Source: Lachnoanaerobaculum gingivalis
Lineage (GTDB): Bacteria; Bacillota; Clostridia; Lachnospirales; Lachnospiraceae
Reading direction: 5' to 3'
DNA: 64,000 nt
Assembly (NCBI RefSeq): GCF_003862475.1
Contig: NZ_RRCO01000002.1
Location: 310,001-374,000, forward strand
In this document: positions 15,794 to 23,629 of the stretch, one piece after another
Numbering within the stretch: the first letter of the stretch is position 1
Layout of the letters: each line of letters starts with the position of its first letter
The notes under the pieces: generated by a model
Seen by the model: only the letters and a program-made list of their open reading frames with translations
The model's database searches: none
What the model was told of the DNA's origin: nothing
Program-made: the position numbers and the translations under genes

Positions 15794-16594
15794 TTAAATA
15801 TTGAATCCTAATGTAAAAAGCCATATAACAAACATAAATAAAATGCTTATAAAAACAAATAAAATATGATTTTTATTCAAAATCTTCTTATCTTCAAGAA
15901 AATTCAAATCACCGTCAAAGCATCTGGCTTCCATTGCGGTGTAGTAAGCATTGGCCTTTTTTAACGATACTACCAAAATATTACTTGCTATATTTCCGAA
16001 TGTAGAGATTGAGGTCTTAAAATTATGATATCCCATCCTGGACATTGCGGAGTTTTTCATATTGGAATAGCTTTCAATAAGTATAAAAATAAATCTGTAT
16101 ATAAGATTCATAAGTTCAATTATAAGCTTTGGAACATGAAGCTTTCTTAGAGCATTAATTATTTCATATGGCATGGTTGAAAGAATCAATCCTTGCATAA
16201 CACTTACACATGCTAAAACTTTAATAATCAGCTTGGCAGTTTCAATCAATTGATCCTTTGAAGTATAAATATAGAAAAAACCGACCTTTATATGAAATTC
16301 TCCCATATATTCAGCTGAAATCCCCAAAGCTATTCCTATACTTGCCAAGACGATGAAGCTAAGAGGTGTAAGAAGAATGGAAATATATTCTTTAAAATCC
16401 ATCCCTCCAATATTTACACTTATAAAAAACATTAAAAAAAGTACATATACAGATACAAAAATATTGTTAAATATTATTGTTAAAATAAGAGTTAATAAAG
16501 CAGATATAAGTTTAAACTCCGGATTGATACTTTTAAGCTTAGACTTAAAAGCATATAAATCTATTGAGAAATATCCGCCATGTTGATGTGCCAT
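15794..16594 (-). CDS. cbiQ: Cobalt ECF transporter transmembrane subunit CbiQ
   Basis: A 266-residue T component (EcfT/CbiQ family) with about five or six membrane helices. The cytoplasmic coupling region contains MSRMGY and AMEARCFDGD, the two Ala-Arg-Gly-like motifs that dock the ATPases (the second is normally of the AxxxRG type). It is the first gene of the operon, behind the cobalamin riboswitch terminator, with GAGGAA before the start. The order Q-O-M-N is unusual: M-N-Q-O is the common one. Confidence 0.92.
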   Translation of the reverse strand: MAHQHGGYFSIDLYAFKSKLKSINPEFKLISALLTLILTIIFNNIFVSVYVLFLMFFISVNIGGMDFKEYISILLTPLSFIVLASIGIALGISAEYMGEFHIKVGFFYIYTSKDQLIETAKLIIKVLACVSVMQGLILSTMPYEIINALRKLHVPKLIIELMNLIYRFIFILIESYSNMKNSAMSRMGYHNFKTSISTFGNIASNILVVSLKKANAYYTAMEARCFDGDLNFLEDKKILNKNHILFVFISILFMFVIWLFTLGFNI

Positions 16595-16606
16595 ATAAAT
16601 TTCCTC

Positions 16607-16675
16607 AAAAAAATAACTGCCTACAAGGTATAACAGGTTCCGCTCTAAATAAACCTGTTGATCCCTTGCAAGCAG
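16607..16675 (-). terminator. Riboswitch terminator before cbiQ
   Basis: A long stem with three paired blocks, CTGC/GCAG (16672-16675 with 16617-16620), CAAGG/CCTTG (16664-16668 with 16624-16628) and AACAGGTT/AACCTGTT (16652-16659 with 16632-16639), is followed on the minus strand by a T-run at 16607-16613. It lies between the cobalamin aptamer and cbiQ and is the likely expression platform. Confidence 0.75.
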
Positions 16676-16833
16676 CTAATATTAATAAATTAACCACATT
16701 TTTAGAAAATCAAAATACAAGCAAACATAAAAAGTCCTAAAACATGTAAAATGGTGTCCTAAAATAATAAATCATCATAAATAAAGGCTTTTGGGATCGT
16801 AAAACCGGTCTTTGCTTATAAAAATAAGCAGAT

Positions 16834-16994
16834 ATACATAGATGTATCCTGACTTAAATTCTAATAAATTTTATTAGAAGACCCAACCTTCCCATTTATA
16901 AAACAGTGGTAAAACGAGTCTGTTAATTATTACAGTAGCGTCCCTGTGCGGGATTTTCACCCGACTTCCTATGCAAAGCATAAAATCTATGTAC
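16834..16994 (-). promoter_or_regulatory. Cobalamin riboswitch aptamer
   Basis: On the minus strand the aptamer shows the conserved GGGTGAAAATCCCGCACAGG region followed by GCTACTGT, then GAAGGTTGGGTCTTC and AAGTCAGGATAC. The closing helix P1 pairs 16985-16994 with 16834-16843. It precedes the cbiQOMN cobalt importer, a standard target, and should repress it when adenosylcobalamin is plentiful. The stretch 16676-16833 between aptamer and terminator holds a small hairpin (16813-16830) and possible antiterminator sequence but no gene. Confidence 0.9.
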
Positions 16995-17041
16995 TTGTTA
17001 AAGGTTATCATAATATTTTATTAAAATCAAGATTTATAAAT

Positions 17042-17084
17042 AAAAAACGGTAGCAAGTAACAAAATTGTCTACTTGATACCGTT
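17042..17084 (-). terminator. Terminator of the rclA-like gene
   Basis: ACGGTA and CAAGT arms pair with ACTTG and TACCGT on either side of one unpaired base pair, followed by six T on the minus strand, nine bases beyond the stop codon. Confidence 0.8.
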
Positions 17085-17092
17085 TTAGTATA

Positions 17093-18433
17093 TTACATTG
17101 CAAATAAGTCGTTTAGACTCTCAGACATCGTAGGATGTGTAAATATAAAGTTTGCTATATCCTTTGCTTTGATACCATGATCCATTGCAAGCTTTATAAA
17201 GTTAATCATTTCATATGACTCTTCACAGAAAAGTTCTGCACCCAGAATAGTTCCGTCTGCTTTAACCAAAGCCTTTAACAAACCGTCTGTCTTTCTTAAA
17301 ACCTTAGCCTTTGGAATAGCATTGGCACTAAGGCTTAAAACTTTGTATTCCATGCCTGCCGCCTTTGCATCTTTTTCACTCATTCCGACCCTTGAGAACG
17401 GTGGATTTATAAATACCGAATAAGAGAAAGCCCCTCTGTTTTCAGTAGTTCTCTTATCCTCTCCCGTAATTTCATCCCAAATGATTCTGCTGTCATCAAG
17501 TGAAATATATGTAAACTGAAGCTTACCGCAAACATCACCTGCTGCCCAGATATTATCTGCACTTGTCTTCAAATGCTCATCCGTCACTACGCCACCTCTA
17601 TCATTGAGCTTAACTCCTGCATTCTCACATCCAAGACCGTCAGTATTCGGTCTACGACCTACAGCAAGTAAAATTGCATCAGAGTCCAAAGTCTTTGTCT
17701 CTCCTGCTACCTCATAATATAATTTACCTTCTTCGGCCTTAGTTACCTTTGCACCGGTAACTATCTCTACAGCTTTCGCTTCCAGTACTTCATGTATAGC
17801 TTTTGCAATATCCTCATCTTCTCTAGGCAAGAATACATCGCCGTCCTGAACTACAGTTACCTTACTACCAAAATCAGCATACATAGAAGCAAACTCAAGT
17901 CCGATATAACCACCACCTACAATAGTAAGTCTTTTTGGTAATTCCTCAAGATTCATAATAGACTCCGATGTATATACACCTTTACTGTCGGCTCCTTCAA
18001 TCTTCGGTATTACAGTAACAGAACCGGTATTGATAATAAACTTATCAGCTTCTATTTCTATGTTTCCGTCTTTAGTTGAAACAACTATATGGTGATTGTC
18101 CTTAAATGATGCCGTTCCGTCGATGATGTCAGCACCTGTGCTTGCTACCTTATCATAATTAGCCTTATTAAGAGCTGCTGTAAGTTTCTTCTTTTCAGCA
18201 ACCGCCTCCTTGTAATGCTGTGCTTTTTTTTCAAACTCTCCGTTTGGAGATTTTGATGCATCCGTTATAAGACGCTTTGAAGGAATACAACCTACATTAA
18301 TGCAGGTACCTCCATACATATTTTTATCTTTCTCCACTAAAGCAACACTCTTACCGGATTTACTGAACTTTGCGGCAAGTGTCTTACCTGCCTTACCGAA
18401 ACCGATAACAACTATATCATAATTAGCTTTCAT
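17093..18433 (-). CDS. rclA: RclA-like hypothiocyanous acid reductase (flavin disulfide reductase)
   Basis: A 446-residue class I pyridine nucleotide-disulfide oxidoreductase. FAD binds at GFGKAGKTLA (11-20); the redox-active pair is C44 and C49 in GGTCINVGCIPSK; a second Rossmann motif GGGYIGLEFASM binds NAD(P)H; the C-terminal interface domain ends with FTHPTMSESLNDLF, containing the catalytic His-Pro. The pattern (NMYGGTCINVGC, FTYISLDDSRI, SVFINPPFSRVGM) matches E. coli RclA and the related bacterial Har enzymes, which reduce hypothiocyanous acid made by host peroxidases. Other reductases (mercuric, dihydrolipoamide) are less likely: no extra Hg-binding cysteines and no lipoyl partners. 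It stands alone. Confidence 0.82.
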   Translation of the reverse strand: MKANYDIVVIGFGKAGKTLAAKFSKSGKSVALVEKDKNMYGGTCINVGCIPSKRLITDASKSPNGEFEKKAQHYKEAVAEKKKLTAALNKANYDKVASTGADIIDGTASFKDNHHIVVSTKDGNIEIEADKFIINTGSVTVIPKIEGADSKGVYTSESIMNLEELPKRLTIVGGGYIGLEFASMYADFGSKVTVVQDGDVFLPREDEDIAKAIHEVLEAKAVEIVTGAKVTKAEEGKLYYEVAGETKTLDSDAILLAVGRRPNTDGLGCENAGVKLNDRGGVVTDEHLKTSADNIWAAGDVCGKLQFTYISLDDSRIIWDEITGEDKRTTENRGAFSYSVFINPPFSRVGMSEKDAKAAGMEYKVLSLSANAIPKAKVLRKTDGLLKALVKADGTILGAELFCEESYEMINFIKLAMDHGIKAKDIANFIFTHPTMSESLNDLFAM

Positions 18434-18513
18434 AAGCTTTACTTCCTTTCATTTATAATTTTAGTTTATTATACACCTGATTTTATACAATTGAAATACT
18501 TAAAATTAAATAA

Positions 18514-18750
18514 TTATTTCCAACTGATATCAAGTTTCTTCTTCTCTCTCACGCACTCCGTCAAATATAGATTAATCAAGGTTTGATACGGAATACCTGT
18601 TTCTACAGCTTCTTCTTTAAAATAGTCTATAACCGTTGGCGATATCTTTATAGTTACCTGCTTCTTAAGTTCTTTAATGTATGGATTTTTTATAGCTTTA
18701 CTAAAATCAAACTCCTTTTCAAGAAATTCATCTCTCATAGATTCACTCAT
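18514..18750 (-). CDS. brnA: Possible independently translated BrnA-type antitoxin
   Basis: This internal start, in the same frame as the fusion, is an ATG preceded by GAGAGGGAG at a spacing of about 9 bp, a stronger site than expected by chance inside a gene. It would give a 78-residue antitoxin alone, restoring the usual excess of antitoxin over toxin. Confidence 0.5.
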   Translation of the reverse strand: MSESMRDEFLEKEFDFSKAIKNPYIKELKKQVTIKISPTVIDYFKEEAVETGIPYQTLINLYLTECVREKKKLDISWK

Positions 18751-19035
18751 GATAAAATACTCCCTCTCATAGTTTTTTCTTTCATTTGAAGTCGCTTTTC
18801 TTGAAGATATTATTCTTATAATAGACTCTTTTCGAATACAATGAACAACAACTAAAATATTTCCTATACTACTACATCCTAGAATACGAAATCTTTCTTC
18901 AACATCAGAATGTAGGTCATCATATTCCACCAGTGCCTCTTCATCATAGAATACTGTTTTCGCCTCTTCAAAACCGACACCATGTTTTGCTTTATTTATA
19001 ATGTTTTTATTATCATCCCATTCAAATGAATACAT
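18514..19035 (-). CDS. Fused BrnT-type toxin and BrnA-type antitoxin
   Basis: A single 173-codon frame contains two proteins normally encoded separately. Residues 1 to about 93 match the BrnT RelE-like ribonuclease toxin (FEWDDNKNIINKAKHGVGFEEA start, ERFRILG core, IIRIISSRKATSNERKNYE end). Residues 96-173 look like the BrnA ribbon-helix-helix antitoxin (VTIKISPTVIDYFKEEAVE, PYQTLINLYLTECVREKK). There is no stop between them. An internal ATG at 18750 with GGGAG 9 bp upstream could still give free antitoxin. Whether the fused toxin is active is unknown. BrnA usually represses its own promoter. Confidence 0.78.
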   Translation of the reverse strand: MYSFEWDDNKNIINKAKHGVGFEEAKTVFYDEEALVEYDDLHSDVEERFRILGCSSIGNILVVVHCIRKESIIRIISSRKATSNERKNYEREYFIMSESMRDEFLEKEFDFSKAIKNPYIKELKKQVTIKISPTVIDYFKEEAVETGIPYQTLINLYLTECVREKKKLDISWK

Positions 19036-19062
19036 TGCTTCACTCCCTTTTATAAAATAATT

Positions 19063-19222
19063 ATATTATATTTACCTTATATTGTCTATACTCAAAGTAT
19101 GTCTTCATCATCAACACAATACTCCATATTTCCACTGTTCCAAATATACATAATGGCTGATACCGGATTCTTCCCATCCTTCCAAAGCCATCCTGAGTAA
19201 GTAGTTGAATTTGCAAAATATC
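19063..19222. repeat. 160-bp direct repeat, left copy (flanks IS1634-family element)
   Basis: Identical by eye over 160 bp to 21308-21467 on the other side of the IS. It carries a duplicate of the last about 130 bp (19092-19222) of the 148-residue protein gene that lies intact to the right. Long, variable-length target duplications are a known property of IS1634 elements. Confidence 0.85.
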
Positions 19223-19343
19223 GGGTCTTCAACAGTTTGTTACATGCAAACAGCCTCTAAAGCCTTATAAATAAAGGGTTTTCTGTGTCAAATTTCTTTT
19301 ATTTTATTGTTGTATTTTGTTGTATTATATGATATAATGAAGT

Positions 19344-21206
19344 ATGAAACTTTGGTATGACAAAAAATCGAAGGATCCTACTTATTTTATTCAAAGAGGA
19401 ATCCGAAACGGAAAAAAGACTACTACTAAAAATGTGGTTCGCATAGGAAAACATTCCGAACTTCTAAAAACTACCGCTGACCCTCTGGCTTACGCTCTTG
19501 ATGAGGTCAAAAGATATAATGAGGAGTTAAAAAACAATAAATCGGTAGCTTTAGATTTTAAGTTTGACTTTAATGAAAAAATCACCTATCAAGATGATTT
19601 AGTATCTAAGTCTAAACTTTTAAACATAGGATATTTTTTCCTTCAGCAAATTTACCATGATCTCAAGATTGGAGCCTTCTTCAAAAATATAATAAAAGAT
19701 ACTAGAATACAGTTTGACCCAAATCTGGTAAATAGATTCCTCACTTATTCTCGTATACTTAATCCTGACTCCAAGCTAGGTACTCATCAGAATCTTGTTA
19801 GCTTTTATGAGCAACCCACATTTGGTTACGAACACATTCTTCGTACACTTGACATTATGTATGATCATTATGATGAGTATATTTCTCATCTATATGATGC
19901 AAGTACGAAATTAATAAAGAGAGATACCTCGGTATGTTTTTTTGACTGCTCAAACTATTACTTTGAAATAGAATCAAATGACGAAGATTATATTGATCCT
20001 GTAACCGGTGAAGTGACTAAAGGTCTACGAAAATATGGTGTGAGTAAAGAACATAGACCAAATCCTATTGTACAAATGGGACTATTTATGGACAAAGACG
20101 GTATACCACTATCTATGTGCATTACTTCCGGTTCTGATAATGAGCAAACTACTGCTATTCCTTTAGAACAAAAGCTAATAACTATGTTTAAGGGCAAAAA
20201 GTTTATTTATTGTGCTGATGCCGGTCTTGGGTCTTTAAATATCAGAAATTTTAATTCTATGGGTGGCAGAGCTTTTATTGTTACTCAATCCATAAAGATG
20301 CTTTCTAATACGTTAAAAGAAGCTATTTTTAGTGATATTGATTATCGCCTATTATCTAATGATAAACCTGCAACTATTCAGCAAATGAAAGATTTTGATA
20401 GGTTTGATAAAGTTAATGCAGAACTGTACGATGATAGGATATACAAGATAATCCCTGCTGATAAGGCATTTGACCTTGGACTTTATGAAGAAAAGGCATG
20501 TAAGAATGGTACTATTAAGAAAGTTAAGTCAAAGGCCGTAGTTCCACAAAAAATCATTGTCTCATTCTCAAGAAAAATGATGGAATATCAAAGATTTATA
20601 CGAAATCGCCAGATAGAAAGGGCTAAGAAGCTCCTTACTAAGCTGGACCCCGAAACCTATAAAAAAGGGGCAAATGATATAACTCGTTTTATAAAACGAA
20701 CCACATCAACATCCTCCGGTGAAAAAGCTGTAGATACCTACGAACTTAACCAAGAAGCCATAAATGAAGAAGAAAAGTATGATGGATTCTATGCAGTGGC
20801 AACAAATCTTGAAGATTCAGCTAAGTATATCTTAGAAATTAGCTCAAACAGATACAAGATAGAAGATTGCTTTAGAATAATGAAAACCAATTTTTCAGCC
20901 AGACCTGTATTTCATCAAAATAGAGAGCGAATAGTAGCACACTTTATGGTCTGTTACACAGCTCTTTTAATATATAGGATTCTGGAAAAGAAGCTGGATA
21001 TGTATGGAACGCATTTCACTGTAGAGAATGTTATAGAAACTTTGAATAACATGCAGGTAGCTAATTTAGAAGATGTATGCTATATGTCAACATATGATAA
21101 TTCACAAGTACTAACGTCATTAAATGCTATCTTTAATCTTGAATTGGACAAGAAATACTATCAGCCAAAAGATTTAAATAAAAAAATAAAAAAGATTTCA
21201 ACTTGA
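19344..21206 (+). CDS. IS1634-family transposase
   Basis: A 620-residue DDE transposase of the IS4 superfamily, IS1634 type, of the expected length. Probable catalytic acidic residues are in CFFDCSNYYFE (D at about 194), IYCADAGLGSLNIRNF (D at about 288) and the YREK-like region SSNRYKIEDCFRIMKTNF (E at about 510). The frame is uninterrupted and the element ends are intact, so it may be mobile. The start ATG at 19344 has no strong ribosome binding site, which may keep transposase low. Confidence 0.93.
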   Translation: MKLWYDKKSKDPTYFIQRGIRNGKKTTTKNVVRIGKHSELLKTTADPLAYALDEVKRYNEELKNNKSVALDFKFDFNEKITYQDDLVSKSKLLNIGYFFLQQIYHDLKIGAFFKNIIKDTRIQFDPNLVNRFLTYSRILNPDSKLGTHQNLVSFYEQPTFGYEHILRTLDIMYDHYDEYISHLYDASTKLIKRDTSVCFFDCSNYYFEIESNDEDYIDPVTGEVTKGLRKYGVSKEHRPNPIVQMGLFMDKDGIPLSMCITSGSDNEQTTAIPLEQKLITMFKGKKFIYCADAGLGSLNIRNFNSMGGRAFIVTQSIKMLSNTLKEAIFSDIDYRLLSNDKPATIQQMKDFDRFDKVNAELYDDRIYKIIPADKAFDLGLYEEKACKNGTIKKVKSKAVVPQKIIVSFSRKMMEYQRFIRNRQIERAKKLLTKLDPETYKKGANDITRFIKRTTSTSSGEKAVDTYELNQEAINEEEKYDGFYAVATNLEDSAKYILEISSNRYKIEDCFRIMKTNFSARPVFHQNRERIVAHFMVCYTALLIYRILEKKLDMYGTHFTVENVIETLNNMQVANLEDVCYMSTYDNSQVLTSLNAIFNLELDKKYYQPKDLNKKIKKIST

Positions 21207-21236
21207 ACTTTCCATACAACATTTTTTAGATACTTA

Positions 21237-21281
21237 AAAAAGTGGCTAAAGCCTTGTAAATACAGGGTTTCAAGCCACTTT
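21237..21281 (+). terminator. Transposase terminator / IS right subterminal hairpin
   Basis: AAAGTGGCT pairs with AGCCACTTT around an inner imperfect hairpin, followed by TTCT. It lies about 30 bp after the transposase stop and overlaps the subterminal repeat of the element. Confidence 0.6.
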
Positions 21282-21307
21282 TCTATTCCCAAACTGTTGA
21301 AGATGGG

Positions 21308-21467
21308 ATATTATATTTACCTTATATTGTCTATACTCAAAGTATGTCTTCATCATCAACACAATACTCCATATTTCCACTGTTCCAAATATACATAATG
21401 GCTGATACCGGATTCTTCCCATCCTTCCAAAGCCATCCTGAGTAAGTAGTTGAATTTGCAAAATATC
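21308..21467. repeat. 160-bp direct repeat, right copy
   Basis: Right-hand copy of 19063-19222. It contains the 3' part of the intact 148-residue gene, including its stop codon. Confidence 0.85.
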
Positions 21468-21783
21468 CTTCTGTAATAATTTCAAATTCTGAATCTTTAT
21501 AACTATCCATAAATTCCTCTAAAGTGACAGACTTTCCCATGAAGCGACCTTTACCTAATGTTTTATTAAAAATCAATACACTGCATAGGTCCAAATCGCA
21601 ATCTTTAAAAAAGACTTCACCTGTATATTCTTTTTCTTCATTGTCGATATATCTAAATAATATATCGGGCTTTAGCGTAAGTATTTTATTATGGAATTTA
21701 ATTTCCTTTACCCTGCTGTTTTGAAGGCTGAAAATAATATTTCTGTGCCTGTCGTATATAAATTTGTTAAAGTTTTTATTCAT
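21337..21783 (-). CDS. Hypothetical protein (148 aa)
   Basis: I do not recognise this protein. It is acidic, soluble, has no signal or membrane segment, and contains several Trp and Tyr residues near the end (TYSGWLWKDGKNPVSAIMYIW). Its position beside a toxin-antitoxin gene and other small acidic orphans is compatible with an immunity-type protein, but nothing in the sequence proves this. The IS1634 insertion duplicated its 3' end and left this copy whole. The ATG at 21783 has GGAG about 9 bp upstream. Confidence 0.6.
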   Translation of the reverse strand: MNKNFNKFIYDRHRNIIFSLQNSRVKEIKFHNKILTLKPDILFRYIDNEEKEYTGEVFFKDCDLDLCSVLIFNKTLGKGRFMGKSVTLEEFMDSYKDSEFEIITEGYFANSTTYSGWLWKDGKNPVSAIMYIWNSGNMEYCVDDEDIL

Positions 21784-22078
21784 GATTTACTCCTGAGTGA
21801 ATCTGTAGCAGTAGACCTTTTTAATGCTACTGTCTACTTATCTTGAATCTGCAATGTCTTATAATTATTATACATTATTCTATTATATATTGTTGTTTAC
21901 AATTTTAAATATACCACAACAGGTATTATTTTCAAAAATAATAGTCCATACAATAATAGTACTATTACAAATTATAGCTCAGTTATGTTATACTTAAAAA
22001 ATCAGAAAATAGTCTTCTTGTCCCGGTATAAGGTCTTGAAAAAGCTTAAATTATTTTATAAAAAGAAGGGAGACAATC
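21784..22078. other. Divergent intergenic region
   Basis: This 295-bp AT-rich stretch separates the divergent 148-aa gene and DUF3137 gene. A plausible plus-strand promoter is TTACAA with TATACT 18 bp on (about 21965-21994). No RNA gene or coding frame is seen. Confidence 0.4.
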
Positions 22079-22708
22079 GTGGAAATAAATTTAACCGCTG
22101 AAGAAACAAATAAACTAAATAATCTATGGAAAACATCACGATTTAAGCGTAGTTGGAGAGCTGTCAAAAATACTGTCAATTGTAGTCAAAAGGTTAAAAA
22201 TTATTTTGTTCGAAATATTATTCTGCTATTTTTTAGCTTTATTGTCGGTGGCGGTCTATTCTTATTAAAAGATATGGGTCTCCTTTCGGACAGTATTTTT
22301 GTGGATAAACTTATGATGTTCATTGCCAGGCTGATTCTATTCCTTTTAGTGCTTCAAATCCTAAGTGTATTGATTTTTGCATTTATCGGTCCGGGTTGGG
22401 AATCGAATCAAAAAGACAAACTGCGTAGACTTTACGAGAGTGAAATTCTTGTACCAATCCTGCAAATCATTTATCCTTCAGCAAAAATTGACATAGAACA
22501 TGATATTTCTCCAAACAATGTAGAAGAGGTAGTTCCCGCCTCAAAATACTATATCCAATCCGGAATACTTAAGCTTAACAATGAAAAGGATCTTGAAATA
22601 GTGGATTTATATGCACACACTATACCAAGAAGATATCACCATGAAAAAAAAAAGAAAGAGAATATATTGATGATATTACCAATTTTATCGGACAAGCCTA
22701 TTCGATAA
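22079..22708 (+). CDS. DUF3137-like membrane protein, N-terminal part
   Basis: The 209-codon zero frame begins at a GTG with GGGAG upstream. Two membrane helices (about 45-63 and 80-103) follow a basic cytoplasmic N-terminus. The frame ends prematurely shortly after an A10 tract (22644-22653). The C-terminal half of the same protein continues in the -1 frame. The zero frame reads A AAA AAG at 22648-22654, a canonical slippery heptamer, so a full-length 344-residue product could come from -1 frameshifting or from polymerase slippage on A10. A simple one-base mutation is the alternative. Confidence 0.7.
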   Translation: MEINLTAEETNKLNNLWKTSRFKRSWRAVKNTVNCSQKVKNYFVRNIILLFFSFIVGGGLFLLKDMGLLSDSIFVDKLMMFIARLILFLLVLQILSVLIFAFIGPGWESNQKDKLRRLYESEILVPILQIIYPSAKIDIEHDISPNNVEEVVPASKYYIQSGILKLNNEKDLEIVDLYAHTIPRRYHHEKKKKENILMILPILSDKPIR

Positions 22709-23112
22709 AGAATATTCACTCTTTAAAAGGGAATTTGCGAATTGTTCCTACAAAACATTTCCTTAATATCAAAACCCAAGGAGGCTATCTTAGCGCCATG
22801 TCAGGCGGAAAGAAAATAGATGTAGATGATATATGGCAAAACAATCACTACAACATCTACTGTACTGACGAACAATCAGCAAGAATGTTCTTAACCCCTG
22901 CTGTTATCGAGTTGTTTAACAACAATACTTCTGACTGTGGACTTTCCCTATACAGCAATGAATCTCGCATCTATATTGCAGCTTATAATAACAAGCGTCT
23001 TTTTTCAGAACCAAAAGACAAATATGGTATTCGCTCATGGATTATAGAAAAAGCGGCAAGAAATATAAAATATGCTGTAACCTTTGCGGAGAAACTGGCT
23101 GAGGTTATATAG
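22655..23112 (+). CDS. DUF3137-like protein, C-terminal part in the -1 frame
   Basis: The -1 frame is open from the A10 tract to 23112 and encodes about 150 residues that resemble the DUF3137 core: LRIVPTKHF, then IDVDDIWQNNHYNIYCTDEQ, ARMFLTPAVIELF, and a final SRIYIAAYNNKRLF. An independent start is unlikely: the first candidate is a TTG at 22735 without a clear ribosome binding site. The function of DUF3137 proteins is unknown; many are inner-membrane associated. Confidence 0.65.
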
Positions 23113-23140
23113 GCATCAAAATAAATATGAGTTAAAAATA

Positions 23141-23177
23141 GTCACAAAACAGGAATCTGGCATTCCGGTTCTGTGAC
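23141..23177 (+). terminator. Terminator after the DUF3137 gene
   Basis: GTCACAAAAC pairs with GTTCTGTGAC, with an inner GGAAT/ATTCC stem, and TTTCTCATTATTT follows. It lies 28 bp after the stop. Confidence 0.75.
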
Positions 23178-23231
23178 TTTCTCATTATTTAAAATGACTA
23201 CTCATTCCGACTTTTTCAGTATGTAGTTTTA

Positions 23232-23264
23232 CAAATATTGTGAATTGTAATTTTACAATATTTG
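23232..23264 (-). other. Perfect 10-bp inverted repeat downstream of the 94-aa ORF
   Basis: CAAATATTGT and ACAATATTTG are separated by 13 bases. There is no T-run after it on the minus strand, so it is only a weak terminator candidate. Confidence 0.35.
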
Positions 23265-23276
23265 CAACTCCGGGAT

Positions 23277-23561
23277 TTAAATGCCTATTTCCTGTAAGCT
23301 GATATGTCTTCCATTGATATCTTTAATCTCAGCCTTTTCATCTTCAGTAAGATTATCAATAAAAATACACCATTCATTAGGGTATCCACCCACAAATTCC
23401 ATTTTTGGAATATTAATTTGACTTGGATTTTTCGCAAACAAACATAATCTGTTGTCACCCCAAAATCTTGTGAGTGTTAAGATATGCTGCTTGTATATAA
23501 CATCTATACCTTTCAATTTTATCTCCGTAAATTTTAATTTATAAATTTCCTGTTTATACAA
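23277..23561 (-). CDS. Hypothetical protein (94 aa), possibly truncated
   Basis: An unrecognised small protein. The frame begins at a TTG with no ribosome binding site and no in-frame ATG near, so its 5' end may be lost. It has no signal peptide or membrane segment. It lies among small accessory genes, several of them damaged. Confidence 0.4.
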   Translation of the reverse strand: MYKQEIYKLKFTEIKLKGIDVIYKQHILTLTRFWGDNRLCLFAKNPSQINIPKMEFVGGYPNEWCIFIDNLTEDEKAEIKDINGRHISLQEIGI

Positions 23562-23629
23562 ACTGAAATTTGCTATCTTTTAAATACTTGCGTTACTGCC
23601 TCCATCTTATCTTTGATAAGTTCCTCTAA

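Larger units (their letters stand above)
19223..21307 (+). mobile_element. IS1634-family insertion sequence
   Basis: The element is about 2085 bp. Its ends share an inverted TCTTCAACAGTTTG (left 19226-19239; right, inverted, 21291-21304). A 25-bp subterminal sequence CTAAAGCCTTRTAAATAMAG... is present in the same orientation near both ends (19257-19281 and 21246-21270). One intact transposase gene lies inside. It is flanked by 160-bp direct repeats. The exact outer base is uncertain by one or two. Confidence 0.88.

Noticed and set aside
23573-23629. Short open stretch reading EELIKDKMEAVTQVFKR
   Set aside because: Looks protein-like, perhaps the tail of a lost gene, but is only 18 codons long, has no start signal and cannot be assigned.
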